64,000 nt of DNA from Elusimicrobiota bacterium (GCA_023213235.1 CP096137.1:879587-943586), one strand, 5' to 3'; numbered from the stretch's first letter, positions 41,301-53,008 are shown. Made by a program: numbers and translations. The notes: generated by a model from the sequence alone, not told the origin.

Positions 41301-44300
41301 GGCGGCGACCTGCTTCAGACGGGCGGCCTTCTCGACTTCAACACGGCGTCGACCGGCACCATCCGCTTCGTCGGCGGCTCGACGTCGACGATCAGCCTGC
41401 TGCCGGGCGCCACGATCTGGAACCTCGTCGCCGACGGGACCGGGACCCTGCAGGCGGCGTCGTTCCTGCGCGTGCGCGGCGACTTCGCGGCCAACGCCGG
41501 CGTGTTCCGCGCGGGCGCCTCGAGCCACTCGTTCCAGACGGGCTTCGTCGTCGGCCCCGGCGGCTTCTTCGACGGCGAGACGAGCACGGTGACCTTCGAC
41601 GGGGCGGCGCTCGGCCGCATCAACCAGAACGTGACCTTCCTCGGCGGCGGCCAGTTCTGGGGGTCAACCAGGCCGTCTCGAGCCTGACCTTCCTGACGAA
41701 CACGACGGCCCAGTACCTCGTCGACACGGTTCCGGGCAGCACGATCACGGTCCAGTCGAGCGCGTTCCTGCGCGTCGCGGACTTTCGCATGGGCGCTCCC
41801 GCGGGCACGCCGCTGCGTCTGCGCTCCTCGACGCCGGGCGCGCCGTTCTCCCTGCGCGTGACCTCGGTGTCGAGCGTGACGCTGACGGCGGCCTCCGACG
41901 CCGACGCGTCGACGGGGATCACGATCCGCGCCGACGACGGCCGCTCCGTCGACCTCGGCGGCAACACGAACTGGGACTTCACGCCGAACCTGCTCGTGCT
42001 CCTGCCAGGGAGACGTTCACGCCCGGGGTTGCGCCGGGCAAGTCCGGCGTCCCGTCGGTCTCGACGGCGGGCGTGCCGATCACGGTGACCGTGCGCGCGG
42101 TGTCCTCGCGCTTCGACCAGGTCACGCGCGCGACCGAGGCCGTGACGCTCTCGACCGACGACCCCGGCACGGCGGCCCCGGCGCCGCTGCAGCTCGTTCT
42201 GGGAGCGACCACGTTCACGCTGCTGCCGCGGGGCGCCGAGCCGTCGCCGCGCGCGACGCTCGTGACCGCGGCGGCGGCGTTCGCCTCCGGCAACGCGACC
42301 TTGCCCGTGGTCCCCGACGCGCTCGCCAAGCTGCAGATCATCCTGCCCGGAGAGACGGCTCTGCCCGGCGACCCGACCGGCAAGTTCGGCATCGCGTCGG
42401 CGCGGGTGCGCGGCATGCCGTTTTCGGCGACGGTGCGCGCGGTCGACGTGCTGCACAACGTGATCTCGACGATCACCCACACGGCCGCGCTGTCGATCTC
42501 CGCGGCGTCCGCCACTTTGCCGGCGCCGCAGGCGCTGGCCGGCGGCCAGCTCGTCTTCACGGGGATCATCGTCTACACGACGGGCACGTTCACGCTCTCG
42601 GCGACCGACATCACGGATCCCGGCGTCGCCGCCGCGACGAGCGCGCCTTCGGCGTCTCGCCGCCGAGCCTCACGAGCCCGACGATCGGCGGCTTCGTGCC
42701 CGACGGGTCGCGCGTGGCGACCTTGGCGGGCGGGGTCTCGGGCACGGCGACCGACGGCTCGGCGGTCGAGCAGGTGCTCGTCGACCTGCGCGACCTCGAT
42801 ACGGGGACTCACTTCGACTGGACGACCCAGGCCTTCGCCCTCGGCGCGCCGTCGTTCACGACGGCGGCGCTCGGCTCGCCGCTCGGACAAGGGACGACCT
42901 GGTTCCGGGGCGCGGTCGACGCCGCCTTCCTCGACGGCCACCGCTTCCGCCTGACGGCGCGGGCCAACAACCCGACCGGCCTCATGGTCCAGGCGACGAG
43001 CACGTTCACCTTCGATCGCGGGATGCTCGCTTTCGGCGCGCGCGACGGGCAGGGCGCCGCCTCGGTGTCGCCGCTCAACGCCGCGGGCTGCGAGGAGCTC
43101 GTCTCGACGGTGACGCTGACCGTCGGCCCGTCGGGCATCGGCCGCGGCGGCGCGATCGCCGTGCGCTCCCCGAGGGCTGGACCTTGCCTCTCGGCGTGAC
43201 GACGGCCTATCCGCCGCCGCTCGGCTACTGGCACGCGGCGTCGACGTCGCTGGCCGCGACGCTCGGCTCGACGGCGGCGGCCGTCTCGCCGGCGGCCTCC
43301 GGCGCGACGCCGCTCGGCCCCGGCTGGCTGCTGTTGAGCGTCGCGACGGGCTCGGCGCAGACCTTCCTGGCCGGCCAGGACGTCGTGCTGACCTACCGCG
43401 CGCGTCCGCCGTTCGGCCCGATGGGCCGCGGCCCGCAGTCCTTCGCCGTGATGACGCGCGGCGACGGGGCGGGGACTTTGCTGCCGGTCTCGAGCGCGCC
43501 GTTCATCACCCTCGGGGCGGGCAACACGAGCTACCTCGCCTTCGCCGACCCGTCGCCGCTGTCGCTGGCGCCGCTGACGGCGTCGGCGACGATGCAGCTG
43601 GCCGTCGTCGACCTGTGCGGCAACCCGCGGCCCGGCGTCTCCTCCGGGACCGTGTCCCTGTCCCTGGCGGTCCTGTCGGGCGGCGGCGATACGATCGACT
43701 CGGGCGCGCAGTTCTTCAACGCGGGAGGCGCGCCCATCTCGTCGATCGGCCTCTCGACGGGGCTCCTGCCCGCGGCGAACCCGTCGTTCTCGGTGTGGAC
43801 GTCGACCGACGCGCCGGCGGAGCTCGTGATCCGCGCGACGGCGACCTTCTCCGGCATCGGCTTCTCGACGATCGCGGTCCAGGCCACGCGCCCCGTGCGC
43901 CTGCGCGCGGCGCTGCCCGTCTTCACGGCGGTCTCGATCGACTCCGGGACGCTGACGCCCGGCGCGACGAGCGTGACCTTGCCGGCCGCCGACCCCTCGG
44001 CGTCGAACGTCCAGATCCGCTTCCGCCTGGCCGACGCGGGCCTCTCGTGGGAGGCCGCCGTCTCGAGCGACGCGGTGACCTTCTCCTCGCCGTCCTTCTC
44101 GGCCGCGGGCCTCGGCGACGCGGACCGCGGGCTGACGCTCGGCTGGGACGGCGTCGACCGCTGGAGCGAGCCGCCCGTGTTCCCGGCGCCGGGACGCTTC
44201 AAGGTCCGCCTGCGCGCCGGCGGCGGGGCGGCCGTCGACCGGACGCTCGAGATCGTCGTCCCTCCGACGGCGGGCTACGCGGGTCGCCTCGGCGCGCGCG

Positions 44301-47300
44301 GCGCGGGCGCGCGCGTGCGCGCGACGGGCCCCGGCGGCGACGGACGCTGGGCCGTGGCGTCGTCGACCGGCTACTTCGAGCTGCGCGGCCTGCGCCCGGG
44401 CCAGGCCTACGCGCTGACGGCCTCGACCGCCGCGTCGGCGGGCGCCATGCCCGTGACGCTGTCGACGACGTTCGCCGCGGGCGCGGCGGCGCTGCCGCTG
44501 TCCGACCTCGGGACGCTCGCGCTGCCGGCGACCGCGCCGCTGCGCGTCTCCGTGCTGGCGCCGGCGCCGTCGCCGCGCGAGGCCCTCGGCGGCTTCGTCG
44601 GGCGGCTGCCGGACGGCACGGCGGCCTTCTCCGGGGTGCTGCGCCTCTCCTCGGCGGCCGCGAGCACCGACGACGCGGGCCCGCTGTTCGGACGCGCGGC
44701 GAGCACGTGGAGCGCCGCGGCGGTCGCGCCGGGCGCCTACGCGGTCGACATCGACTTCCCGGACCTCGGGCTCTCGACGCGCGCCGCGCTGACCGTGGGC
44801 GCCGCCGGGGCCGACCTGGCCGTCTCGCTCGGAAAGAAGGCGAACGTCTTCGGCTGGGTGATCGTCCCGTCGACGCAGGCCTTCGGCGCGTTCGTCTCCG
44901 TGCAGGCCACGCGCGCGGGCGACGACGGGCCCTCGGCGTTCGGCGGCGCCTTCGTGTCCTCGGTGCCGTCGCCCTCGGGCCCGTCGAGCGCGGCGTACTC
45001 GCTGTTCGGCCTGGACCCGGGCTCGTGGACCGTGCTCGCGCGCGCGCCCGGCTTCGCCGCCTCCTCGGCGGCGCTCGTGATCGCGGGGACCGCCGACGCG
45101 GCGCGGAACCTGACGCTCGGCCTCGGCGCGCGCATCGACGGGGCCGTCTCCGTTCCCGGCGACTCCCGCGCGGCGACGCAGTGCTTCCCGGCGGCCGGCG
45201 GGGGAACCGGCGCCTGCCCCGCCGGGGCTTTCGAGGTCGAGATCGAGGCGCTCGCCGTCGGCCGCCTCGACCGCGCCTCGGCGCGCGTGCGCCTGAGCCG
45301 GCACGTTTCATTCAGCTCGGCCTCCTTCTCGATCGGCGGACTGGACGCCGGGACCTGGACCTTGCGGACGTCCTTGCCCGGCTTCCGGCTCGCGCCGGCC
45401 CAGGGCTCGACCGCGGCCGTCGCCGCGGGCGGCGCCGCGACGGCGCCCGCGCTGTCTTTGACGCCCTCCGACGCGCGCCTGCGTCTCGACGTGCGCGTGC
45501 CTCCTCTGCCCGGCGGCGTGTGCCGCTCGACGAGCAGCTACCGCGCGCTCGGCGTCATGATCGAGCCCGACGGCGCGGCCCCGCGCGCCTGGGGCGACGC
45601 GACCTCCATGGCCGCGACGCCGGGCGCGCCCCGCATCCAGGCCGACCCCGTCACGGGCGCCTTCGCGATCCTTCATTGCTCGAGCGCGACGTTCTTCACG
45701 CCGTCGCTGCCCGCCGGCGGCGCGCGCGCGACGGCGCTGTTCGCCTCGAACGGCGGCCTGGCCCGCGCGCGCCTCTCGTTGTCCGACGGCGCGACGGCCG
45801 CGCTCCTCCTCGACGTCTCGGGCGCGACCCACGCCGTCACGGGGACGGTCTCCTTCGCGGGCTCGGTGGCGTTCGCGACGCGCACGGCGGGAGGCACGCC
45901 CTTCACGGTCGCCGCGAGCTCGGTCGCGGGCCTGCTCGCCTCGGCGCCGCAGGCCTCCTTCTGCCTGCTCGGCTCCGGCAACCCGACGACCTTGTCGGCG
46001 CTGCGCGCCGAGCTGCTCCCCTGGGACGCCTCGATGCCGGCCCTGCGCCGCTCGACGGGGACCGCGGCCGGCCTGTGCGCGGCGCCCGCCCCGTCGACGT
46101 CGCCGGCCTCGGCGGCGGCCTTCCTCGCGACGGTCAACCCCGACGGCAGCTTCGCCTTCGCCGGCGTCTCGCCGGGCCTGTACCGCCTGCGCGTGCCGGG
46201 CGAGCTCGACGAGGACGCGACGAACGGGGCGGAGGCCGCCGAGGACGGCGCGCTGATCACGGTCGGCACGGCCCCGGTGTCCGCCTCGCTGCGGCTGGCC
46301 CGCGGGCGGCGCGTCGCCGGGCGGATCTCGGCTCCCGCGGGCCTGGCCAACGGCCGCCCGCTGCGCGTCGCCCTCTTCGACGAGACCGGCGCCGTCGCCC
46401 GCTCCGCCGACGTCGCCTGCGGAGCGTCGGGGGTGCCGTACGCGCTCGACGGGATCGCCGACGGGCGCTACCGCCTGGCGGTGTCCGACCGCGGCGAGCC
46501 GGCCGCGTGGGCGGCGGCCCCCGTCGAGCTCACGGTCGCCGGCGCCGATCTCGAAGGCCGGGACGCGGCGCTCGTCCCGGCCGCCGAGATCCGCGCGCGG
46601 CTGTCGCTGGCGCGCCCGCTGGCCGCGGGCGGCGAGGAGCACGTGATCGTCTCGCGGGAGAACGCCTTCCTGCTGCCGCGCGGCTTCACCGCGCGCGCCG
46701 TCGCGGTCCCTTATTTCCCGGGCGGCTCGTACACGGCGGCCGCGGGCGCGGACGGCTCGATCGTCGACGAGGACGGGCGCGTGTCGCTCGCGGGCCTTCT
46801 CCCCGGCGTCTACGACGTCGAGTTCGCCGGCGCCGACGACGGCTCGCCGGGCGCCGCGTCCTTCGCGCCGGCGCGCGTCTCGGGCGTGCGCGTCGGGGGC
46901 GGCCAGGCCGCCGATCTCGGCGTCGTGCCCCTGTTCGGCGGCGCCGCCGTCGCCGGCGCCGTGACCGACGCCGCGACGGGCCTGCCGGCGGCGGGGGCGC
47001 TCGTGACGGCGCGCGCGTCCCTGCGCGCGGGCGTCGCGGGCCTGCGCGACGGACCGTCGGCCCGGACCGACGCCGCCGGCCGCTACGTCCTGCGCGGCCT
47101 GAGCCCCGCGACCCGCTGGTACGACGTCACCGTCTCCGCGCCGGGCCTCGCCTCGCGCCGCTCGTCCTCGGTCGACGTCTCGAGCGGCGCGGTCCTCGAC
47201 TTCGCGCTGCCGCCCGCGCCGTGGTCGGCCGCCGGCCGCGTCGTCTCCGCCGACGGCACGCCGCTGCGCTCGGCGCTGGCGACGGGCGCGCAGGCGCCGG

Positions 47301-48978
47301 GCGCGGCGCTGTTCCTCCAGCGCGCGGGCGTGCCGCCCGAGGAGGACCCGCTGGCCGACCTCTCGCTGCGCACGGAGGCCGACGGGCGCTTCACGATCCC
47401 GTCGCTGGCGACCGGCTCCTACCGCCTGACGATCAACGCCGACGCGCAGGAGAGCCGCTCCCTGGCCCTCGTCGTCGGCGCCGCGAACGTCAACCTCGGC
47501 ACGACGACGCTGGGCGGCGCGGGCTCCCTGTCGGGGACTTTGCGCCTGCCCGACGGGTCGCCCGTGCCCGACGACGAGCTGCGCGCCGTCGTCGCCGCGA
47601 CGCCCGACCTCTCCGAGTTCCTGTACGGCTCGACCACGCGCGACGCCTCGGCGCGCGCCTCCGTCGCCTACAAGATCGGCGGACTGAGGGCCGGGCGGAC
47701 CTACCGCGTCCTGATCCTGAGCCCGTTCGACGACGCCGCCGAGGCGGCGACGGTCGTGCTCACGAGCACGGCCGAGGCGCGCGTCGCGAACCTCGTCGTG
47801 CGGCCGGCGCGTCCCGCCGTCTCGGCGCGCTCGCGCGCGGCCGGGTCGGGGCGCGTCGTCGAGTTCCTGTTCTCGCGCCCGCTGCGCGCGCGCGCCGACT
47901 CCGACGACGATCCCTCGCTCGCCGTCTCCACGGTCTCCGGCACGGGCGCGCTGTCGGGCGCCGCGCTCTCGATCGACCGCAGGACCTTGACGGTCCGCTA
48001 CGACCCCGGCGTCGGCGAGTCGAGCTTCACTTTGCGCGCGTCGGCGGCCACGTCGGCCCTCGACTACGACTCCACCGACCCGTCGGTCCGCGAGCTGATC
48101 GCGACGGCCACGGCCCAGTTCTTCACGGGGAGACCGGCGCGCACCGCTCCGTCGTCTCGAACGCGGTCGGCGGCGTCCTCGTGTCGGAGGGCGACGCGGG
48201 CCGCCTCGTCCTTCCGCGCGGCGCCTTCGGCGTCGACGCCTCTTCCTCCGTCGCGGTCACTTTGCGCCGGGCCTCGGCCGTCTCGGGCGTCTCCGCGGCC
48301 TCGATGCCCGCGGAAATCCGCGCGGCGGCCGCGGCCCTGCCCGCCTCCCTGCCCGCGCGCAGCGACTTCTACGAGATCGAGCTGCCCGCGGGCGTGCCCT
48401 CGGTCCTCGCGCGCCCGGCGCGCCTGACGGTCGTCTACTCGAGCGCCGTCGCCGATCCCTCGACGCTGAACCTCTACTGGTACAACCCCGGCACGGGGCA
48501 GTACGTCCTTCAGCCCGACGCGCTGGGCGGCGCGCCGGCGCTCGACGCGGCCTCGCGCTCGTACTCGATCAACGTCGGCCACTTCTCGACCTTCGTTCTG
48601 CTCGACGCCTCGGCGGCCGCGATCGGCGGCTCGGCGCACGGCGGCGAGCTCGAGGCGTACAACTTCCCGAACCCCTTCGACCTGCAGGTCAAGACGGTCA
48701 CGACGATCCACGGCGCCGGCCAGCAGAGCGTGCGCGGCACGATGGTCCGCGTCGCCGTGCCGCCGGGCTTGAGCGGCGCGGGCAAGCTGCGCGTCTTCGA
48801 CGCCGCGGGCCGCCTGATCCGGACGATCGACATGGGCGAGCTCGCCGGCGGCCAGTCCTACTACCAGGGCTGGGACGGCCGCAACGACTCCGGCCGCGAC
48901 GTCGCGAGCGGCCTCTACGTCGGCTTGGTCGAGATCGGCTCGCGCCGCAAGTCCTTCAAGATGGCGGTGATCAAATGA
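38320..48978 (+). CDS. Giant multidomain secreted surface protein B (about 3,554 aa after joining frames)
   Basis: GTG 38320 overlaps the barrel stop; signal peptide RRLLLAGLLALTAASARA. Six single-base losses break the frame: G run 39297-39301, G run 41659-41663, GGG 42010-42012, near CC 42646-42647, C run 43168-43171 and G run 48129-48132. The start SVWTGGATGDWNVAANWTPA and a Gly-rich stretch (38805-38940) resemble autotransporter-like beta-helix passengers, and beta-helix-like repeats continue to about 42000. Ig-like segments opened by LLPGETFTPG and ILPGETALPG follow, then carboxypeptidase-regulatory-like repeats (about 44200-47800). The C-terminus matches giant A: LPRGAFG, HFSTFVLLD, YNFPNPFD (about 48660) and a FlgD-Ig-like end KSFKMAVIK. 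Confidence 0.78.
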
Positions 48979-49970
48979 AGAATTTGATCCTCGCCGCGCT
49001 GCTGCCGTGGCTCGCCGGGCCCGCGCTCGCCGCGTCCTCCGGCAAGGGCACGACGGCGGCCGCCTTCCTGAAGCTCGCGCCCGGGGCTCGCGGCGCGGCG
49101 ATGGGCGAGTCCCTCGGCGGCTCGGCCGACGACGCCTACGCGGCCTGGTACAACCCCGCCGGCCTCGGCTTCCTCGAGCGCGTCGAGGCGGGCGCGGCGC
49201 ACGAGTCGCGCCTGGCCGGCATCTCCTACGACGCGGCCGTGCTCGCGGTGCCCGTGCTCTCCTGGCGCGACTCGCCGCTGCGCGCCAACGCCTACGGCAC
49301 GACGGCGCTGTCGGTGTACTCGCTCTCGGCCTCCGGCATCGAGCGCCGCGGCCTCGTCGAGACCGACGCGCCGAGCGGCACGTTCGCGGCCGCCGACCGC
49401 GCCTACTCGCTCAGCTACGGCCTCGCGCCCCGCGGCGGCCCCTGGGCCTTCGGCGGGACGGTCAAGCTCGTCGACTCCTCGCTCGACTCGCGGCGCGCGA
49501 CGGCCATGACGTTCGACGGCGGCGCCCTGTGGAGGGGCGAGCGCTCCTCCTTCGGCGCCGGCGCGCGCAACTTCGGAGGTCGCCTGAGCTACGGCGGAGT
49601 CTCCGACCCCCTGCCGACGGCGTACTACGCCGGCGGCGGCTGGCGCCCGCGCGAGGGCTGGCTCGTGACCGCGGAGCTCTCGGTCCCCAAGGAGGACGCC
49701 GCCGGCCTCGGCCTCGGCGTCGAACGGAGCTGGACGCCGGCGCCCGGCCTCCAGGCCGCGGTCCGCGGCGGCTACGCCTCGGCGCGCTCCGACGGAGGGG
49801 GCATCGCCGGGCTCTCGCTCGGCTTCGGCGTGACCTGGCGCGCGGTCGAGGCGGACTTCGCCTGGGCGCCCTCGGGGACCCTGGGAGACTTCTTCAAGTA
49901 CTCGCTCCTGTTCCGCTTCGGCGAGGGCCGCCCCGGCGGCATCTCCCGCGACAAGGCGGGCTGGCGCTGA
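48975..49970 (+). CDS. PorV/UPF0164-like outer-membrane protein (cassette B)
   Basis: A 331-residue paralogue of the protein at 30428. ATG 48975 overlaps the giant stop (ATGA). Signal peptide MKNLILAALLPWLAGPALA; the mature start AAFLKLAPGARGAAMGESLG and AYAAWYNPAGLG is the PorV-type signature. The barrel body carries paired strand motifs like copy A (SVYSLSASGIERRG against SIYYLGVGEVERRT), and the last strand is DFFKYSLLFRF. Unlike copy A it has a short extension (GEGRPGGISRDKAGWR) after the terminal strand. The assignment to a cargo-shuttle role rests on gene coupling and the family. Confidence 0.85.
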   Translation: MKNLILAALLPWLAGPALAASSGKGTTAAAFLKLAPGARGAAMGESLGGSADDAYAAWYNPAGLGFLERVEAGAAHESRLAGISYDAAVLAVPVLSWRDSPLRANAYGTTALSVYSLSASGIERRGLVETDAPSGTFAAADRAYSLSYGLAPRGGPWAFGGTVKLVDSSLDSRRATAMTFDGGALWRGERSSFGAGARNFGGRLSYGGVSDPLPTAYYAGGGWRPREGWLVTAELSVPKEDAAGLGLGVERSWTPAPGLQAAVRGGYASARSDGGGIAGLSLGFGVTWRAVEADFAWAPSGTLGDFFKYSLLFRFGEGRPGGISRDKAGWR

Positions 49971-49983
49971 GCGGAAAGGGGGC

Positions 49984-49989
49984 TAAACT
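49984..49989 (+). promoter_or_regulatory. -10 box for the HEAT-repeat gene
   Basis: TAAACT ends 7 bases before ATG 49997. GGGGAGG lies directly against the ATG, too close to serve as a normal ribosome site. Confidence 0.4.
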
Positions 49990-49996
49990 GGGGAGG

Positions 49997-51252
49997 ATGC
50001 GCCGAGCGGCTTTCCTCTTATTGATCCTGTCCGGCTCGGCCCGGGCGTTCGAAGAGGCGGGCTCCGCCGAGCGAAACCTCGCGAAGATGATCCGCGCGCT
50101 CGAGACGGGGTCCTGGACGGAGCGCATCCACGCCGTGCATGAGCTCGAGTACATGCACGACGAGGCGATCCCCGGCCTGGCCCTGGCGATGGAGGACGGC
50201 GACTGGCAGGTGCGACTGACCGCCGTGCAGGCCCTTTCGCCCCGCAGCGCGGAAGGCATCACGGCGATGAAGAAGCTCCTCAAGCACGAGACCTGCCCGG
50301 TCGTGCGCCTGATGACGATGCACGCGCTCGGCAGCCAGGGCCCGTCGGCCGACGAGCAGCGCAAGGTGATGAGCTGGATGTCCTCGGCGAGCACGAAGGA
50401 GGTCAACACCTGCCAGGACCAGGCGGGCCCCGGCAAGGCGCCGTGGGCGCGAGGCGCGGCCCCGCGGCGGCGGCTTCGTCGGTCTCTTCGCCGGCCGCGG
50501 CGCGAGCCGTTCCGTCCGCGCCGTCCGCGGCGAAGCCCTCGGCCCCTTCCGCGCCGGCGGAGCCCGAGCCGGAGGGCGAGGAGCTCGTCACGCCCGATCC
50601 GATCGTGAAGGCGCCCGCGGCCGCCGAGCCCAAGACGCGGCGCGCGCCCGAGGAGATGCCGGAGCCGACGAAGTTCCAGCGCCGCATCGAGCTCGACGCC
50701 TGGCTCGACGCGCCGCCCGCGGGCCCCGGCCGCGCGAAGGCGCCGGCCTCCGAGGTCGCCGCCCGGAGCACGGCCGCCCCGGAGAGTCTCGGCCGCCCCT
50801 TCGCTCTGCCCGGCCGCGCCTCGCCCGAGGCGCCGGCGGGGCGCTACGAGGCGGACGCGGGCACGGGCGCGGAGCGGCGCGACCCGGTGCCCGAACTGCT
50901 GCGCGCGCTCAAGCGGGCCGACCCGCGCGCCCGCGCGCGCGCGGCCGACGAGCTCGGGCGCTTCGGCGGGGCCTCGGAGCCGGCGGTCACGGCGCTCGTG
51001 GCGGCCCTGCGGGACAAGAGCCCGCGCGTGCGCTCGAGCGCGGGGCTGGCGCTCGGCAACATCGGCGCGTCGCGCGCGGGCGTGGTGCCTCTGCTCATCA
51101 AGGCGCTCAAGGACGGCAGCGAGGACGTGCGCTTCGCGGCGGCGCTGGCGCTGTCGCGCATCGGCACCGACGAAGCGCGTGAGGCCTTCCGGTCCCACGT
51201 CGGCGACGAGGCCCGGGCGGCGATCGACCGCCCCAAGGTAAAATCTCGGTGA
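49997..51252 (+). CDS. Exported HEAT-repeat protein (frame broken)
   Basis: About 418 residues after restoring one base, most simply in the CCCC at 50460-50463. Signal peptide MRRAAFLLLILSGSARA. The first repeat block (AVHELEYMHDEAIPGLALAM, DWQVRLTAVQALS, VVRLMTMHALGSQG) is separated by a long Ala/Pro-rich linker from a second block (PVPELLRALKRADPRARARA, VRSSAGLALGNIGAS, VRFAAALALSRIG). HEAT/PBS-lyase-type repeats bind proteins; no catalytic site is seen. It follows cassette B on its own promoter. Periplasmic location is inferred. Confidence 0.75.
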
Positions 51253-51268
51253 AAATCCGGCTCCGTGC

Positions 51269-51298
51269 TTTACATCGTCTCCGGACCGCCCGTACAAT
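51269..51298 (+). promoter_or_regulatory. Promoter of the tandem secreted-protein pair
   Basis: TTTACA (51269-51274), 18-base spacer and TACAAT (51293-51298). The -10 ends 7 bases before ATG 51306, again predicting a leaderless mRNA. Confidence 0.65.
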
Positions 51299-51305
51299 CT
51301 CTGTC

Positions 51306-52145
51306 ATGAACACTCCGCTTCTCCTCGCGATGCTGCTCCTCGCCGCTCCCGCCGCGCTGCGCGCCGACGACGACGCGCCCGCGGCGCCCGCCTCCGGGCC
51401 CGAGGCGGCCGAGGCGGCCCGAGACAAGGGCTACCGCGCCGAAGAGGCCCCGGAGTCCTCGACGACGGGCGGCGACTCCGCGCCGGACGCCCCGGCCGCG
51501 CCGCGCGGCGACCCGCGCGTGCTCTCGGTGCCCGCGCAGAGGCCGCTCGGCGGCGGGGCGGGCGGCCGCGTCGCCTCGCCGGGTGCCGGCTCCGGCTCCG
51601 CCTCGCGCGGCGGCGCGGGCCTCGCGTGCGAGAAGAGCGTGCCCGCCCTGACCGGGGGCGTCGTCCGCAAGGAGATCGACTTCGCCAAGACGACGAACTC
51701 CTCGGTGACGCACTGGGAGATTCCGCCGCACGGGGCGGTCGTCTACAAGTTCAAGACTCCGCCCGCCGGCGTCGGGAGCTTTTTCAGCACCATGGGAACC
51801 AACGCCCGGCCCGTGCCGAGCCTGATGACCGTGTCGACGACGCCCTGCGACTTCGACGTCGAGAAGGCGCGTCAGACGGCGAAGAAGGGCGGCTGTCATG
51901 CGTGGAGCCCGGTGGACGGCGGCGTGATCTTTTCGATCGGCGGGCCGGTCAAGGGCATGTGCACGCTCAAGCCCGACACGGTCTACTACATGAGCCTGCG
52001 CGCGCTGACCAACCCCGACCAGGACAACCTGCGCGACGGCTGCGCCGATCAGTTCGCCTACAACCCGGGGCCGGCGGGGTCGCGGAAAGTCTGCGGCGGA
52101 ATCTGGAAGGTCTCGACGCACGCGAAGGCGGGAGCCGCCAAATGA
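51306..52145 (+). CDS. Secreted protein of unknown family, copy 1
   Basis: Not recognised. The 279-residue product has signal peptide MNTPLLLAMLLLAAPAALRA and a low-complexity Ala/Pro/Glu stretch carrying AARDKGYRAEEAPESSTTG. A conserved Cys-containing domain follows (LACEKSVPALTG, VSTTPCDFDVEKARQ, MCTLKPDTVYYMSLRAL and KVCGGIWKVS). The next gene is a clear paralogue with the same layout. Six Cys residues in matching places suggest a disulfide-bonded periplasmic or surface domain. The stop overlaps the next ATG. Confidence 0.7.
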   Translation: MNTPLLLAMLLLAAPAALRADDDAPAAPASGPEAAEAARDKGYRAEEAPESSTTGGDSAPDAPAAPRGDPRVLSVPAQRPLGGGAGGRVASPGAGSGSASRGGAGLACEKSVPALTGGVVRKEIDFAKTTNSSVTHWEIPPHGAVVYKFKTPPAGVGSFFSTMGTNARPVPSLMTVSTTPCDFDVEKARQTAKKGGCHAWSPVDGGVIFSIGGPVKGMCTLKPDTVYYMSLRALTNPDQDNLRDGCADQFAYNPGPAGSRKVCGGIWKVSTHAKAGAAK

Positions 52146-53008
52146 AAAACCTCCCGCCGCTGCTGCTCGCCGTCCTGCTGGCCGCCGTCTCCGCGCGCGC
52201 CGACGAGGCCGAGGACGAGGAACAGGGCGCCGCCGCCTCGCGCCCCGCCGCGGCCGCCGCCGCGCGCGACAAGGGCTATCAGGCCGAGGAGGCGCCCGAG
52301 GCCGCGACGACGGGCGCCGCCGGCGCCGCGCCGGACGCCGCCCCCGCGTCCGCGCCGCGCCCGAAGACGACCGGCATCGGCGTCGGACAAGGCCCGGCCT
52401 CGTTCTCCCGGCGCCCGGGCGCGACCTCGGGCGGCTCGCCCGTCGCGGCCGGGATCTCGTGCGAGAAGACCCAGCCGCCGCTGAAAAACGTCCATCGGCG
52501 GGAGCTCGACTTCTTCGACAAGATCCACCGCGGCAACGTGATCCGCTTCGCGATGCCGCCGCGCAACGCCGCGGTGTGGCGCTTCACCTCGCCGACCTCC
52601 GGCGAGGGGATAATCGTCAGCGACATGGGGACGTTCGCCACTCCCGTGCCGGTCATGATGACGGTCTCCAAGACCCCGTGCGACTTCGACGTCGCGAAGG
52701 CCGAGAAGCAGAGCGGCTGCCATCGCCGCGGAGGCGACTCGGGCACCGGCATCGCGATCAGCATCGGCAAACCGAAGTCCTCGGCGCCGACGTGCGTGCT
52801 GAAGCCCGACGAGGTCTACTACATGAGCATCCGCTTCCTGTCGCCGCCGCCGGAGCACGATACCTGCGACGACGTGACGCACAAGGAAAAGAAGTGCGGC
52901 GGGATCTGGCAGGCGCACGGCAACTTCAAGTGGAAGGACGCCGCGAAGCTCGAGAAGGCCGTCGACTTCAAGGTCAACAACTCCGCCAACATCGGCTGGC
53001 AGCCCTAG
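52142..53008 (+). CDS. Secreted protein of unknown family, copy 2
   Basis: Paralogue of the preceding gene; 288 residues, ATG 52142 in an ATGA overlap. Signal peptide MKNLPPLLLAVLLAAVSARA, then AARDKGYQAEEAPEAATTG, nearly identical to copy 1 (AARDKGYRAEEAPESSTTG). The Cys domain repeats in order: ISCEKTQPPLKN, VSKTPCDFDVAKAEK, TCVLKPDEVYYMSIRFL and KKCGGIWQAHG. A C-terminal extension (KLEKAVDFKVNNSANIGWQP) is absent from copy 1. Tandem duplication with translational coupling suggests that the two act together. Function unknown. Confidence 0.7.
   Translation: MKNLPPLLLAVLLAAVSARADEAEDEEQGAAASRPAAAAAARDKGYQAEEAPEAATTGAAGAAPDAAPASAPRPKTTGIGVGQGPASFSRRPGATSGGSPVAAGISCEKTQPPLKNVHRRELDFFDKIHRGNVIRFAMPPRNAAVWRFTSPTSGEGIIVSDMGTFATPVPVMMTVSKTPCDFDVAKAEKQSGCHRRGGDSGTGIAISIGKPKSSAPTCVLKPDEVYYMSIRFLSPPPEHDTCDDVTHKEKKCGGIWQAHGNFKWKDAAKLEKAVDFKVNNSANIGWQP

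Noticed and set aside
14946..48132. Programmed ribosomal frameshifting in the giant genes
   Set aside because: No slippery heptamer plus structure is evident, the sites are plain G or C runs, and the same kind of loss occurs in dnaG and dnaJ, which do not use frameshifting in this way.
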